DNA of 64,000 nt from Ectobius pallidus (GCA_964059195.1 CAXKWD010000011.1:32598566-32662565), one strand, 5' to 3'. Positions 24,116 through 35,204 are shown, counted from the first letter of the stretch. The notes: generated from the letters alone by a model not told the origin. Program-made: numbers and translations.

Positions 24116-24256
24116 ACACATATTGCATCCCATTTTTCCTACGATTGCGATTTAGTAAAAAAGAAATGTATAAATAATTATTCACAAGCAGCAGCTGTAG
24201 GGTACCTGTGTTAAAAACTAGTACTAATATAGTAAGAATTTAATTTCCACCTTATA

Positions 24257-24542
24257 AAACTCCGTGGCGCTACATCCCTGGAGGGACTTGGCCTACCACC
24301 CGACCGCTGCGTCATCTCCCGTAGGCAGATGGCAGGATTGGGGGGCATGTGGTCAGCATGCCGACACCCACGGCCGTTATTGGTGGTTTTCTTGACCGGA
24401 GCCGCTACTTCTCTATCAAGTAGCTACTCAATTGGAATCACGAGGCTGAGTGCACCCCTACCAGACCTCCCTACCTCAGAAAAATCCGAGGAGGTACCGG
24501 GAATCGAACCCGGGCCGACGGATCTGTAGTCAGCGACGCTAA
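24257..24542 (-). repeat. SINE, fourth family, inserted in the left PLE arm
   Basis: Perfect 15-bp target duplications AATTTCCACCTTATA lie at 24242-24256 and 24543-24557. On the minus strand it starts at TAGCGTCGCTGACTACAGAT, has the B box CCCGGGTTCGATTCCCGG and ends GTAGCGCCACGGAGT. Because the right arm of the palindrome has no such SINE, the insertion is younger than the palindrome. Confidence 0.93.
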
Positions 24543-25150
24543 AATTTCCACCTTATACCCTCATTAATATGTATCTAGGATAACTCGGAGAATTTGCCAA
24601 AAACATTCACATTCACTTTTAGTTAACAGTATTTAATTTCACTTGTACGTTTTGTTATAGTAGGTGTGTACATCTATATTGTGTTGTAAGTTAATTTCTT
24701 AAAATGTAATAAAATATACATAATCTAAAAGCTACATTAGATGTTAAAAGATCTATAGGCATGTTTATTAAAATTTATAAACATCTACGCCAGTCATTGG
24801 TGTGCAACTTAATTAAGTTCTGTCTTGTATAGGCTATGTTACAATATTGAATATAAAAAAAGTCTTGAGGTTTTAAAAAACGAAGTTGTAGTCTTGTGGA
24901 TTTATGTCACACGCATACAATGTCATAAATGCAAAACAACTGTGTACTCACAATATTCTTTCACTATATTTTCTGTTAGAAGTTTTTGTGTTTGTCGTAT
25001 TTTCCTTCTTCTTTTTTCTTTTGGTGTTCTTGTAGTTCAGCGTGTTGTAGCTTGTGGATTTTTTCGATGTCTTCTTGTCTTCTTTGTAGTATGATGTATT
25101 ATTATGTTAATGGCAATTTCATCGGTATCCTATCATAATCTTATTTGGGA

Positions 25151-25180
25151 TGCATTTCGATTCAAAAGAATCATCTTCAG
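25151..25180 (-). ncRNA. Hammerhead-like motif in PLE left arm
   Basis: The minus strand reads CTGAAGATGATTC, TTTT, GAATCGAAATGCA. This is CUGANGA, a possible stem II GAUUC/GAAUC, then GAAA. It is the mirror of 26561-26590. The extra U after the core and undefined stem III make activity uncertain. Confidence 0.35.
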
Positions 25181-25262
25181 CCTACTAAATAAGAAAACGA
25201 ACAAGGAGGATTAGAATTAATTACTTATAAGTTAGGAGTAGATTCTGCTATATAATGGTAAC

Positions 25263-25830
25263 TTACCTCTTTAATAGACGTTGCGTGGAGTATGGATGTA
25301 GGATATTACTCGTGGGCAATGTAGAGTAGCGTGTATTTATATGGGCAGGGTGTGTACATAAAAATAAATCAAATACTGGATTTCTTTCAATTGCGTCTTC
25401 GTTTAGTATAATTTGTTTGTGTTTATATATTTCTAAATTTTCCAACGTCTTTAGTTTGTTGCTTTTATCTTGTTTATGTAAAATTTCCATAGTTTGTTCT
25501 ATGTTGTTGTGTTTGTGATTCTCATCTAATAAATGTTTGGCGTAGGAGGATTTTCTTATTTTTTGTTCGTAGGCTGTTGTATGTTCTTTGTACCTTTGTT
25601 TAAATTTCCGTCCCGTTTGACCAATATAAACATTTTTGAAGTCTGTGCATGTCAATTGGAGTACTCAATTTTTTGCGTACTGATCTGTATTATCACTCTT
25701 TATATTATATAGTTTGTTTTTGATGCTGTTATTTGTCTGAAACGCAATTTTGAAATCCTCTTCGAAAGGTTTTGTGATTCCGTGTATTTTTTTGTCTGTG
25801 TATGTAAACGTTATGTATTTCTGAACTTTC
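25263..25830 (-). pseudogene. Penelope-like GIY-YIG endonuclease remnant (left copy)
   Basis: The minus strand encodes FTYTDKKIHGITKPFEEDFK, a broken linker, then LTCTDFKNVYIGQTGRKF, the YIGQTGR core of the GIY-YIG nuclease that follows the reverse transcriptase in Penelope-like elements. NNIEQTMEILHKQDKSNKL and LNEDAIERNPVFD complete the domain. A stop interrupts the linker just before the TCTDF block, and the reverse transcriptase is missing. The longest uninterrupted stretch starts at 25655. Confidence 0.85.
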
Positions 25831-25904
25831 TTATTTATTCTATCGGTAATAGATTTGTCTTATTTATTTTGTTTTTGTTTTTCTGTAGTCTTTGTCTATT
25901 GCCG

Positions 25905-26384
25905 ACAGAAGAAATAAAGAAAGATGAGAAATACATAACGTTTACATACACAGACAAAAAAAATACACGGAATCACAAAACTTTTCGAAGAGGATTTCAA
26001 AATTGCGTTTCAGACAAATAACAGCATCAAAAACAAACTACATAATATAAGAGTGATCAGTACGCAAAAAATGGAGTATACAAATTGACATGCACAGACT
26101 TCAAAAAAGTTTGTATTGGTCAAACGGGACGGAAATTTAAACAAAGATACAAAGAACATACAACAGACTACAAACAAAAAAGAAGAAAATCCGCCTACGC
26201 CAAACATTTATTAGATGAGAATCACAAACACAACAACATAGAACAAACTATGGAAATTTTACATAAACAAGATAAAAGCAACAAACTAAACACGTTGGAA
26301 AATTTAGAAATATATAAACACAAACAAATTATACTAAACGAAGACGCAATTGGAAGAAATCCACTATTTGATTTAATTTTATGA
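25905..26384 (+). pseudogene. Penelope-like GIY-YIG endonuclease remnant (right copy)
   Basis: This is the mirror copy of 25263-25830: KYITFTYTDKK, then MTCTDFKKVCIGQTGRKF (Cys replaces the conserved Tyr of YIG) and HNNIEQTMEILHKQDKSN. A frameshift at the lysine run near 25965 and a stop near 26087 break the frame. It ends earlier than the left copy (FDLIL). Both copies point away from the palindrome centre. Confidence 0.85.
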
Positions 26385-26560
26385 ACACACACCCTGCCCA
26401 TATAAATACACGCTACTCTACATTGCCCACGAGTAATATCCTACATCCACACTCCACGCAACGTCTATTAAGAGGTAAGTTACCATTATATAGCACAATC
26501 TACTCCTAACTTATACGTAATTAATTCTAGTCCTCCTTGTTCGTTTTCTTATTTAGTAGG

Positions 26561-26590
26561 CTGAAGATGATTCTTTTGAATCGAAATGCA
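26561..26590 (+). ncRNA. Hammerhead-like motif in PLE right arm
   Basis: CTGAAGATGATTCTTTTGAA followed by TCGAAATGCA. Same core and stem II as the left-arm copy, and the same relative position downstream of the GIY-YIG remnant. Confidence 0.35.
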
Positions 26591-27287
26591 TCCCAAATAA
26601 GATTATGAAAGGATACCGATGAAATTGCCATTAACATAATAATACATCATACTACAAAGAAGACAAGAAGACATCGAAAAAATCCACAAGCTACAACACG
26701 CTGAACTACAAGAACACCAAAAGAAAAAAGAAGAAGGAAAATACGACAAACACAAAAACTTCTAACAGAAAATATAGTGAAAGAATATTGTGAGTACACA
26801 GTTGTTTTACATTTATGACATTGTATGCGTGTGACATAAATCCACAAGACATTTTAACTTCGTTTTTTTTTTAATCTCAAAGACTTTTTTATATTCAATA
26901 TTGTATCATATACAAGACAGAACTTAATTAAATTGCACACTAATGACTGGTGTTACTGTTTATATATTTTAATAAACAGGCCTATAGATCTTTTAACATT
27001 TAATGTAGCTTTTAGATTATGTATATTTTATTACATTTTAAGAAATTAACTTACAGCACAATATAGATGTACACACCTACTATAACAAAACTTACAAGTG
27101 AAATTAAATACTGTTAACTAAAAGTGAATGTGAATGTTTTTGGCAAATTCTCCGAGTTATCCTAGATACATATTAATGAGGGTATAAGGTGGAAATTAAA
27201 TTCTTACTATATAACATCCCCTCATTGGTAAAAATGAAGTTTATTAATAGTACTAATATATCTTGGTGGCGATCAATACATCGATTA

Positions 27288-29046
27288 CACTGGACAACAG
27301 CCAAAAATTTTTTTGCATGAAATTGGGCGTTTATTATGTGGATTTTAGCGCTGAATTCAATTATGCAAAAAGTTTTTCTCTGGCACCCTCAGTTTCAAAA
27401 AGAAAGCCTGTTTTCTGAATTAGCACTGGCTGTAAATGCTTAAATTTCTGTTATAGTTATTGACATAGTAAACAAGACCTAATAGCGATAATAACATTTA
27501 TTTATTATTATTTTACTGCTTTAGTTAGTAAGGACCGTGGTGTTATGATAATTTTGCCTTTGACAATTTATTTCCTGTTTTTGTCAGGGAGAGTTAAATG
27601 ATTTGGTCCGAGACTTAAATCTTTCCAAAGCCCAAGCAGAAATTTTAGGTTCTAGGCTAAAGGAATGGAATTTCTTACACAGAGATACATCCATATCAAT
27701 TTTTCGAAAATGAGAAGAGTACCTGATTAAATATTTCAGAATGGAAGAGAATTTGAGTTATTGTTGTGATATTGATAGTTTGATGAATGCTCTTGGTAAA
27801 ATCAACAACCCAGATGAATGGAGGCTCTTCATAGATGCTTCAAAATTAAGTTTGAAAGCTGTGCTTTTACATAATGGTAATACACAACCGTCGGTGCCCA
27901 TTGGTCATGCAGTTCAAATGAAAGAAAGTTACAAAAATATGCAGCTAATATTACAAAAAGTGCAGTATGACAAGTACTACTGGTCCATCTGTGGCGATTT
28001 CAAAATGATTGGAATACTGTTAGGATTACAAAGCGGATATACAAAATATTGCTGTTTTTTGTGCGAATGGGATAGCCGTGATAAATCCAAACATTACGAC
28101 ACTAATATATGGCCTCCCCGGAAGAATTTTGTCCCTGGAGAAAAGAATATCTCAGCTGAACCATTGGTTGATAGATCAAAAATTTTATTGCCTCCACTTC
28201 ATATAAAATTAGGCCTAATGAAGAATTTTGCCAAGGCATTAGACAAATCTGGAGCAGGTTTCAAATACCTAGAAGAAAAATTTCCAAGAATCAGTGCTTC
28301 TAAGTTGAAGGAAGGCATTTTTGTTGGGCCTCAGATTCGAGAACTAATGGAAGATCAGCTGTTTGAAAGTAAATTGAATCATGTGGAGCTTGAAGCACGA
28401 ATATCATTCAAGACCATTTGCGAACAGTTCTTAGGTAATACTAGAGCACAAAATTACGAACAATTAATTGAGAAATTACTAGGAGCCTATAGAAATCTAG
28501 GTTGCAACATGTCTCTCAAAATTCACTTCCTGCATTCCCATTTGGACTTTTTCCCTGCAAATCTAGGACAAGTTAGTGATGAACATGGAGAAAGATTCCA
28601 CCAAGATATTTCCGAAATGGAGAAGAGGTATCAAGGAAGATGGAAACCCAATATGCTTGCAGATTACTGCTGGAGCCTCAAAAGAGAAACCACAGGAAAG
28701 TACAGAAGAAGCAGCAAACGGCAGAAATTCAACTGACAGCAGTAGAGGATGGACTTGAAAACGAGTTGGCAATGTTTTCAGGTATGTTAATTGGTTACTT
28801 TTACAAAATTAAATATAGTTTTATTGTGAAGGATTCTTCTACATACGAATATTACCAGTTAGTCTTTGATATTACGGTGACTTTACGTTTTATTTATAAA
28901 CGACTAGAAGTGTAAGTACACGATTTACTAAAAAACTGAGGGTGCTAGACAAAAACAAAGGCCATATTTGAACTCAGCACATCAAAATACATAAGAAATG
29001 ATATGTTTTGTGTAAAAAAAATTGAAGGTCAGTTTTGTTGTCCAGT
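27288..29046 (+). mobile_element. DNA transposon with CACTGGACAACA ends, unassigned family
   Basis: A perfect 12-bp terminal inverted repeat, CACTGGACAACA and TGTTGTCCAGTG, is flanked by TTA on both sides (27285-27287, 29047-29049), a likely 3-bp target duplication. The inverted similarity continues imperfectly over about 110 bp to a matching GCACCCTCAGTTT (left) and AAACTGAGGGTGC (right). The unit is 1759 bp and carries one protein frame (27588-28736). CACTG ends with a 3-bp duplication recall CMC/EnSpm elements, and TTA recalls PIF/Harbinger, but the protein is not obviously either. Confidence 0.8.
27588..28736 (+). pseudogene. Putative DDE-type transposase of an unassigned arthropod family
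   Basis: The open frame from 27741 encodes 331 residues. The same frame continues upstream to 27588 (GELNDLVRDLNLSKAQAEIL), broken only by one TGA at 27711. Sequence before 27588 ends in TTTTTGTCAG, a good splice acceptor, so an N-terminal exon may be missing. Features counted from the Met at 27741: FIDASKLSLKAVLLHNG (D32), ICGDFK (D86), CFLC (C105/C108), LPPLHIKLGLMKNF (near 150-163), HFLHSH (262-267), SDEHGERFHQDI (E281/E284). I recognise this as a widespread arthropod protein family usually left uncharacterised. D32, D86 and E284 could form a DDE triad in an RNase H-like fold (inference). The TIRs make a transposase role likely. The stop suggests a decayed copy. Confidence 0.75.
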
Positions 29047-29392
29047 GTTATTTATGCGCAGGCACAAGTAATCACATCACAATTTAGATGCTGGGAATTG
29101 AATCGTTCAGTCAAAGAGAAAGTAAAGGCACAGGTAAGATTGAAATTGTAAAATTCAATTAGCAATATATATATCAATAGAGGCTTGCATATAAATAACG
29201 CAAAAATGCTATCTAATTGGGAAAAAGACGCAATTAAGTTAGGTGCACTGGGTGCAGGAAATTCGTCTTTCCGTCATGATAGCTTGAACGGGAAATTGAT
29301 AGCTATTTCACAAAAATGTATTTTAAACCATCTTTTCTTACAATCATGCTTTAACAGGAGAAGTGTTTTCTTCATTTCGTGTGCTCTCTAAC

Positions 29393-29535
29393 TAAAGGTC
29401 TACCACCTGACCACTTCGTCATCTACCTCCGTCCTTTGGCATTGGGAGATGCCAGAATTATGAGACATATGGTCATGCCGACACCAACGGCTGATAATGG
29501 TCTTCGTGACAAGTCGTGGTCTCTATCGTCTTTAA
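29393..29535 (-). repeat. Diverged fragment of the fourth SINE family
   Basis: CTACCACCTGACCACTTCGTC and GGTCATGCCGACACCAACGG match, in order, the reverse-strand SINE at 24257-24542. Head and tail are lost. The overlapping open frame is SINE sequence. Confidence 0.6.
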
Positions 29536-29724
29536 TTCGTTATCCGGATAGTGACTACAACTGCTACCTTGATGAATACCTGTATACATAATAATACCAC
29601 CCGGAGTGAAAATATATCACCCAGGAATTGTTCTGTTGACTTCATGATCTATTTTGTTATCCTGATACAAATTGCTGGTTTAGAATTAGGAGTGCAATTT
29701 CCTTGACTATTCCACTCATATACC

Positions 29725-30325
29725 GTGTTTGAAATTGACCAATGATGTTTAGCAATTCCTCGGATATAGACCAATCACGTTCGTTTATCTTATAAAATTC
29801 TTGCTATTAATATGAGGAAGGGATTTTACCTGATAAAGTGGTCAGCTCGTTACTGGACATGAAAGCATCAATGAGCCGTGATTATTACGTCACATTAAGC
29901 AGCACAAAAACAGATTATTTTATACAACATAACTTGTGTGGAAATTGAAATAATATAAATGTACATTGGTTAAAAAACATTTTCGATTGGGTGCAAGCCA
30001 TTTCGTGTGCTTTTATTCTGTTCTGCTGTTAGTTTAGCTGAATTAAGTTAATTTCGTCATATACGCACAATTGGTAGCACTGGTTACAACATGGTAACTC
30101 GAATCGATTCATAGATGGTTGATTCGTAGCATGCCATGAACTCTCAGCTGTTAGTTTTGTTTTTATATAATAAAGCACGAAAGTAATTATTATTTGTATA
30201 ATCCGTTACATTTTTATTCGTGGAATAGCCTTAATAAATCCAACTTGTGTTGACGAGTTTCATCAGTTAAATTCGCTCCTGCTGCGCAGTCGCGAATCTA
30301 TCGATAAACTCGTAAACTCTTGTGG
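29725..30325. repeat. Repeat family with internal hairpin, rearranged copy 2
   Basis: ATTGACCAATGATGTTTAGC...TTATCTTATAAA (29737-29805) is the inverted form of 17651-17720. ATTCGTGGAATAGCCTTAAT and an inverted pair (ACGAGTTTCATC / GATAAACTCGT) at 30215-30320 match 17550-17625 in direct orientation. The hairpin loop here is longer and GC-richer (CGCTCCTGCTGCGCAGTCGC). Confidence 0.6.
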
Positions 30326-30554
30326 GATTACCTATGATAATACAAGGCTTACGCAGAGAAAATCATGTACTCTATCTTCCTATCTATTTGTAAATATTTT
30401 ATATCTTTTTGCAGGCTTATTTCTTTCTCGCTAGCTTCTGCACTTCATGTTTTAATTATGTAGAAATGTTTGTGCATTTACCCTGTTTTTACATAGAACA
30501 GTGACATTAACAGAAATGTTATATGGAAAATTACAGTTGGTTTTTACTATAGAC

Positions 30555-30750
30555 TACAGAAGGGCATGCCGTGTTTCAATCGGCTGAGGTACTGTGCTAG
30601 AAACCAAGACGTATCAGGATCGATCCCTGGTAAAATTATATTGCTCATTGGAACAACAATAACAATACAGTATCCTATCTCAGAACCTGGAATCCTCAGT
30701 CCCTGGGACCCTAATGGCCGCCATGGCCTATATAGAAAACACATTACTTT
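30555..30750 (+). repeat. SINE, diverged relative of the main family
   Basis: A head-like ATCGGCTGAGGTACTGTGCTA and B-box-like GGATCGATCCCTGG are followed near the end by CAGTCCCTGGGACCCTAATGG and CCATGGCCTATATAG, as in the main SINE 3' end. The two overlapping open frames are not genes. Confidence 0.55.
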
Positions 30751-30969
30751 ATTGCATTTTGTTTTATCGTTAAATGACAACATACCAATTACAGAAACAT
30801 GTATCGTATTTGTAAGAGCTTAATTTTTAAAAAGTGCTTAAAACTGATTTTACCGTTCCGCCTTGTTCTCCAGTTCCTTAAGAATTGCCTTACACATCAG
30901 AAATTAACTCAAAATAGACGTTTTAATACAAACTATTCAGTTCAACTTGCATCCAATAACGTATAAAAA

Positions 30970-31149
30970 AGTGATCTCCATACAGGCCATGGAGGCCCAG
31001 AGGGTTCCAGGAGGTTGAGGCTCCCAGATTTTGGACATTCGGGACGTGAAGGTGGTAAGGTTGTCAGCCTTACGCACCGGCCGCCTTTATCCCAAGAATT
31101 GCTCCTGGTACTCATTTCTTTTAGAGGCTGAGTCGACCCCAGGACCATA
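30970..31149 (-). repeat. Headless short SINE of the main family
   Basis: On the minus strand it begins at ATGGTCCTGGGGTCGACTC, the same internal point as the copy at 19458-19648, and runs to GGCCTCCATGGCCTGTATGG. The tRNA-like head is absent. I found no clear target duplication. Confidence 0.8.
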
Positions 31150-31184
31150 GTATCATTCCTACATTAAACTTTGTCGGGCGCAGT

Positions 31185-31555
31185 GTTGTAGAGGTAGCAT
31201 GCCCACCTTTAGATCCGAGGGGCACGGGATCAAACTCTGCCCTGGGGATTGGATTTTTCAGGACGTAAAAATCCAGGGCACGGAATCTCCGGAGGGATTT
31301 AACTTGGGGAGGGGGGGGGGAGATTTACGGCACGTAAAAGAACTCAAAGCCTAATTGAAGCCTGTGGACAAAGTTTACCAGTACGTCCAAATAAAACCTT
31401 AGTTTTCTGCGGGGGTTGTTGAGGCGATGGGCTTACCACTTATCCCTCTGTCCTCGCACGGAAAATAAGCATAACAAAATTAGTCTAAGTACTAAAGCCT
31501 CAATTGGAGACCCTACGTCCCACCATAGTATGGGTTACAGGAAAATCAGATCAGA
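31185..31555 (+). repeat. SINE-like repeat with pentamer tail
   Basis: The head GGGCGCAGTGTTGTAGAGGT (A-box-like) and CACGGGATCAAACTCTGCCC (weak B box) precede TTTACGGCACGTAAAAGAAC, a G run at 31306-31320 and a (AGATC)n tail. Related in layout to 8435-8665. Confidence 0.6.
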
Positions 31556-32054
31556 TCAGATTGAACTTAAATCATAAGATTACTGATTTGAGGTGGCCTA
31601 TATTATGGAATATCGTGAATTCTAATCCTGTAATTAAAGAATATAAATTAGGGTTAAGTCCCATACGAAAGTCTAATGTCTAATTAGAATTTAGCTAACT
31701 CTACAAACCTATGCCGCAGCAAATATAATTATTTCATCTTCTTAGTTTCTTCCAGATGCTCGTTCCCAAAGTGTTTTGGGAAGGTTGATCTTGTCATTGT
31801 CCCCCCTAGCTACGTCAAGGTGTCCTCAGGGTTTTTCCATTAATATCTTTATGATCTCATTTCATTCTGTGAGTTATAATGACTTGTACAATGTAGGTGA
31901 ATGATATAGAATTTGTATTTAGTTGCTACGAATTTTCTCCAATGCACTACAGGAGTATCCCACTTGGGTCTAAAAACCTTTCTCATTACTGTACTTTGTT
32001 CTCGAGTGTTCTAGATTAATTCTCCAGCCAAAGTATTATTATTTCTTACAGTCA

Positions 32055-32790
32055 ATGGCGCCTAAGAAAGCCAAAGATAAAGTCAATTAGGCTACGTCGC
32101 ACATAAAAATCGTAAGTTATAAAAATCTTTATTAAGCAGTAGATTTCTAATTTTACTTTTAAAAATATCCGACTTAAAATTGCTATAAACTATAGGTCAC
32201 AATTTCATAAAGTTGCATAGTCTTAGCCAGTCTGTTTTTACGAGTAAGTAGGCCTATGCCTTTGTGTGGGCAAGATTTTGTTGCCAGGTGTTAGAATTAT
32301 GAATATCCTTTCTCCTTGAATATTCAGAAAGGCTACCATTTTATAATATTAATAAAAGCTCGCTAGATCATGGAAGTTTCATCTATTAATAGAAGTTTCC
32401 AATGTGTTCTAACAAGTAAGACTACAATTAGTTAAAATTCAAATTGCTTTCTTTCGTAGAAAAAATACATGTTGAATTTCAGCTTTCCCGTAGAATGAAG
32501 CTATGTTTACAAGTGACCAAAAATAAGGCAAATGTGCTAATCTGATATAACTCTTAGGTACATGAAAATACTTCTTAATAAGAATAAAACACTAGGTAAT
32601 CTGCTAAAAATATAATTGATATGATGATCCCAATATAATTTGGAATCTAACAAAATGCAAAGCATCTTAGAGATCATGTTTCGTATCCATAAACGACTAC
32701 TGGGAGTGTGGTTACTATCTATGTACTTAACTAATAATTTGACGTTATCTATCAAATATATCAATTTATAATATAAACTCCATAGCGAAG
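32055..32790 (-). pseudogene. Jockey/CR1-like LINE ORF2 C-terminal fragment
   Basis: The minus strand shows LDSKLYWDHHINYIFSRLPS (post-palm/thumb block), then in another frame VPKSYIRLAHLPYFWSLVNI and FLRKKAI, then a C-terminal PTQRHRPTYSKQTG-like block (one stop inside). This order is typical of LINEs lacking RNase H. At least two frameshifts and several stops show it is dead. Confidence 0.75.
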
Positions 32791-33336
32791 GAAAACAAAG
32801 CCGATTAGCTTTTGTTTATACATTATTACACATATTGATTAACAAGGTTAGGTAAGAACAATCAAATAGTTTTAAATTCAACTAATAGTTATGATTTCTA
32901 TTTTAATCCGGTACTTTTGAGCGCAAAGCTTTATTTTTTAGGAATTAATGGAGAATAATACTATGTCGTATTCCTTTTTTAGAAGCTTTGAGTATTATTT
33001 TCTAGTTAAATACCAATTAAACACGATTCTGCTTTCACTTAAGAAAAGTCTTCTTGAAGAACTCTTTTAAAATCCCATCAAAATATTATTGCACAATCAG
33101 TTTCAGAAAAATCATTAAAATCTACTGTTTTATACTAATTTTCCAGGAAATACTTGAAATATTTATTTTTCGACTATTAAAGCTTATTAAAATCAACTGT
33201 TTTATATTAATTTTCCAGCAGATACTTGCAATATTTACTTTCAACTTCGTAGGATAGAACGTCCATACATAGAGAAAAATATTTACATTGTTTTCATTTT
33301 AAGGTACGCTTAGTTTCTGAGGAGTTTTATATTGTA

Positions 33337-33997
33337 CGAAGGTGGATCGAAAAGTAACGCGCAATATTTATTTTTACAATAAATTTAATAGGTACAATTA
33401 CAAACAAATGCACACATGAAGGGAGGTATTTTTGTCTATTTTTCTATATAGTCGCCAAGTTTCTCAACACATATCTCCCATCGCGATATCAGTTTCAAAA
33501 TACCCTATTCATAGAAGTCCGTTCGGTTGTAGTATAGCCATATGCGAACTGTTGTTTTCACTTCTGCATCTGACGCAAAGCGTTTACCGGCCAGGAATGT
33601 CTTAAAAGTCCGACGGTGCAAGGTCTGGACTGTATGGAGGATGCTGGAGCACCTCCCAACCAAATTTGTTGATTTTCTCACGAACATTTGCAGTAACATG
33701 GGGGGCGACCTGGCACCGTCGGACTTTCATTTGTTTGGTCCATGAAGAAATTCCTGGCCGGTAAACGCTTTGCGTCAGTTGCAGAAGTGAAAACAGCAGT
33801 CCGCAGATGGCTCTACTCCAACCGAACGGACTTCTATGAACAGGATATTTTGAAACTGGTATTACGATGGGAGAAACTTGGCGACTATACAGAAAAATAG
33901 ACAAAATATGCCCCTTCATGTGTGCAGTTGTTTGTAATTGTGCCTATTAAACTTATTGTAAAAAAATAGTGTGCGTTACTTTTCGATACACCCTCGT
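33337..33997. mobile_element. mariner foldback: two transposase 3' halves facing outward
   Basis: Terminal repeats GGTGGATCGAAAAGTAACGC (left) and GCGTTACTTTTCGATACACC (right) are flanked by TA at 33335-33336 and 33998-33999, as in Tc1/mariner. The left arm encodes on the minus strand INKFGWEVLQHPPYSPDLAP, then FLAGKRFASDAEVKT and RTDFYE. The right arm encodes on the plus strand DLAPSDFHLFGP, then a frameshifted form of the same tail. PYSPDLAPSDFHLF holds the third catalytic Asp of mariner. Both ends of the element are thus transposon 3' ends. Confidence 0.88.
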
Positions 33998-33999
33998 AT

Positions 34000-35204
34000 T
34001 TGGCCCTCCTAATACTAGGCGATGATGGTAAAGTGAAAGGTAAATAATGTGGATATTTGGTGTAGTTGGAGGATCCTATTTAATAAATGTTCGTGGGAGT
34101 GTGATTTCCATGAGAACGATTTTTCTTGTTTTGAAATGTTTTAAACTAATGTAGTCAATTGATGAATATGTTGTTCTCTTAAATCTGTGGTTTGGTTTTA
34201 AAAGGGCCAATGTCAATTTCTTGCAAAAATGAGATTTAAGTATTATTGAGCTCGGCTAGTCTTTATCTTTCGTATATTAAAAGTACCGAAGTCTGTTGCT
34301 TTAATAGACATAATACAGAAACCTTATAAGGATATATAGTATATTTTATGAACATATAGGAATATACAGACATATATACTTGTACAGTAATAGGAGTAAG
34401 ACACAGATCATGTAAACTAAGATAAACCTAGGCATGTAGTACTACTCATCTGTAATGGAGCATGCCGTTGAATTTAAAAAAAAAATACAGAAACCTTAGA
34501 GACCAATGTCGGAAGTTCTCAGCCAAAAAAATGTTACTTCTATAAAGGCTTCAAAGTCAGTTATCTCAAAAGCAAGTTTTATGATATTGACCCTTTTAGA
34601 ACCAAGTCGCAGAAATAAAGGGCTGGATGGAAAATATTCTTTGCACAAGGATAAAAGAACAAGACAAATTATGTTATATAAGCCGACCGAAGTAGATCAA
34701 TACATTAATATAATTATATTCTGTTCGGTCGACTTGTATATGATTCAGCGTAACCCATACATATAAATCACATGTATCTTGTTTGAATGTAAAATTGAGA
34801 TATTAATATGAAATATTCAGCTGTTTACAATTTGGTTTAAAGCGACTTCCGTTAACGATCAGGCAAGTAAAAATAACTTGAATTCAGGAATTGAATTATT
34901 GGTTATTTTTAATCCCCGTATGTTACTTACTTTTGTCCAGAGTCTTGCGGAAAAATATATTCTTGGAGTCATATTATGGCAGGTTGCAGAAAGTTAAAAA
35001 ATCTGAGAAGGGTATATTCCCACAACAATTTCTGGTATCCAATAGAGAAGTGAATACCTGCTTAGAACTGATGGTGGAAGTAAATATTACACTTAAAATG
35101 AGTTCTCTTCTGGCGAAAAGTCGCCTCATGATTTCCTTCGTCCTGCTTTGCTATTCCATAATTGCTCAATCACAATTGTTGACATTGTTATCAGAATTGT
35201 GGCA
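34000..35204. other. Unassigned AT-rich sequence
   Basis: No recognised gene or bounded repeat. The open frame at 34891-35406 has no domain and runs into a SINE. Confidence 0.4.

Larger units (their letters stand above)
24228..27211. mobile_element. 3-kb palindrome of two head-to-head Penelope-like element copies
   Basis: The left arm (24228 to about 25858, including a SINE insertion) is mirrored by the right arm (about 25888-27211). Outermost AATTTCCACCTTATA at 24242 pairs with TATAAGGTGGAAATT on the right. Each arm carries, from centre outward: a short linker, a GIY-YIG coding remnant, a hammerhead-like motif, and the start of a lysine-rich ORF (QRRQEDIEKIHKLQHAELQE on the right). This order equals a PLE 3' end followed by the terminal repeat of a next copy, a known tandem/inverted habit of Penelope elements. 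Confidence 0.85.
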
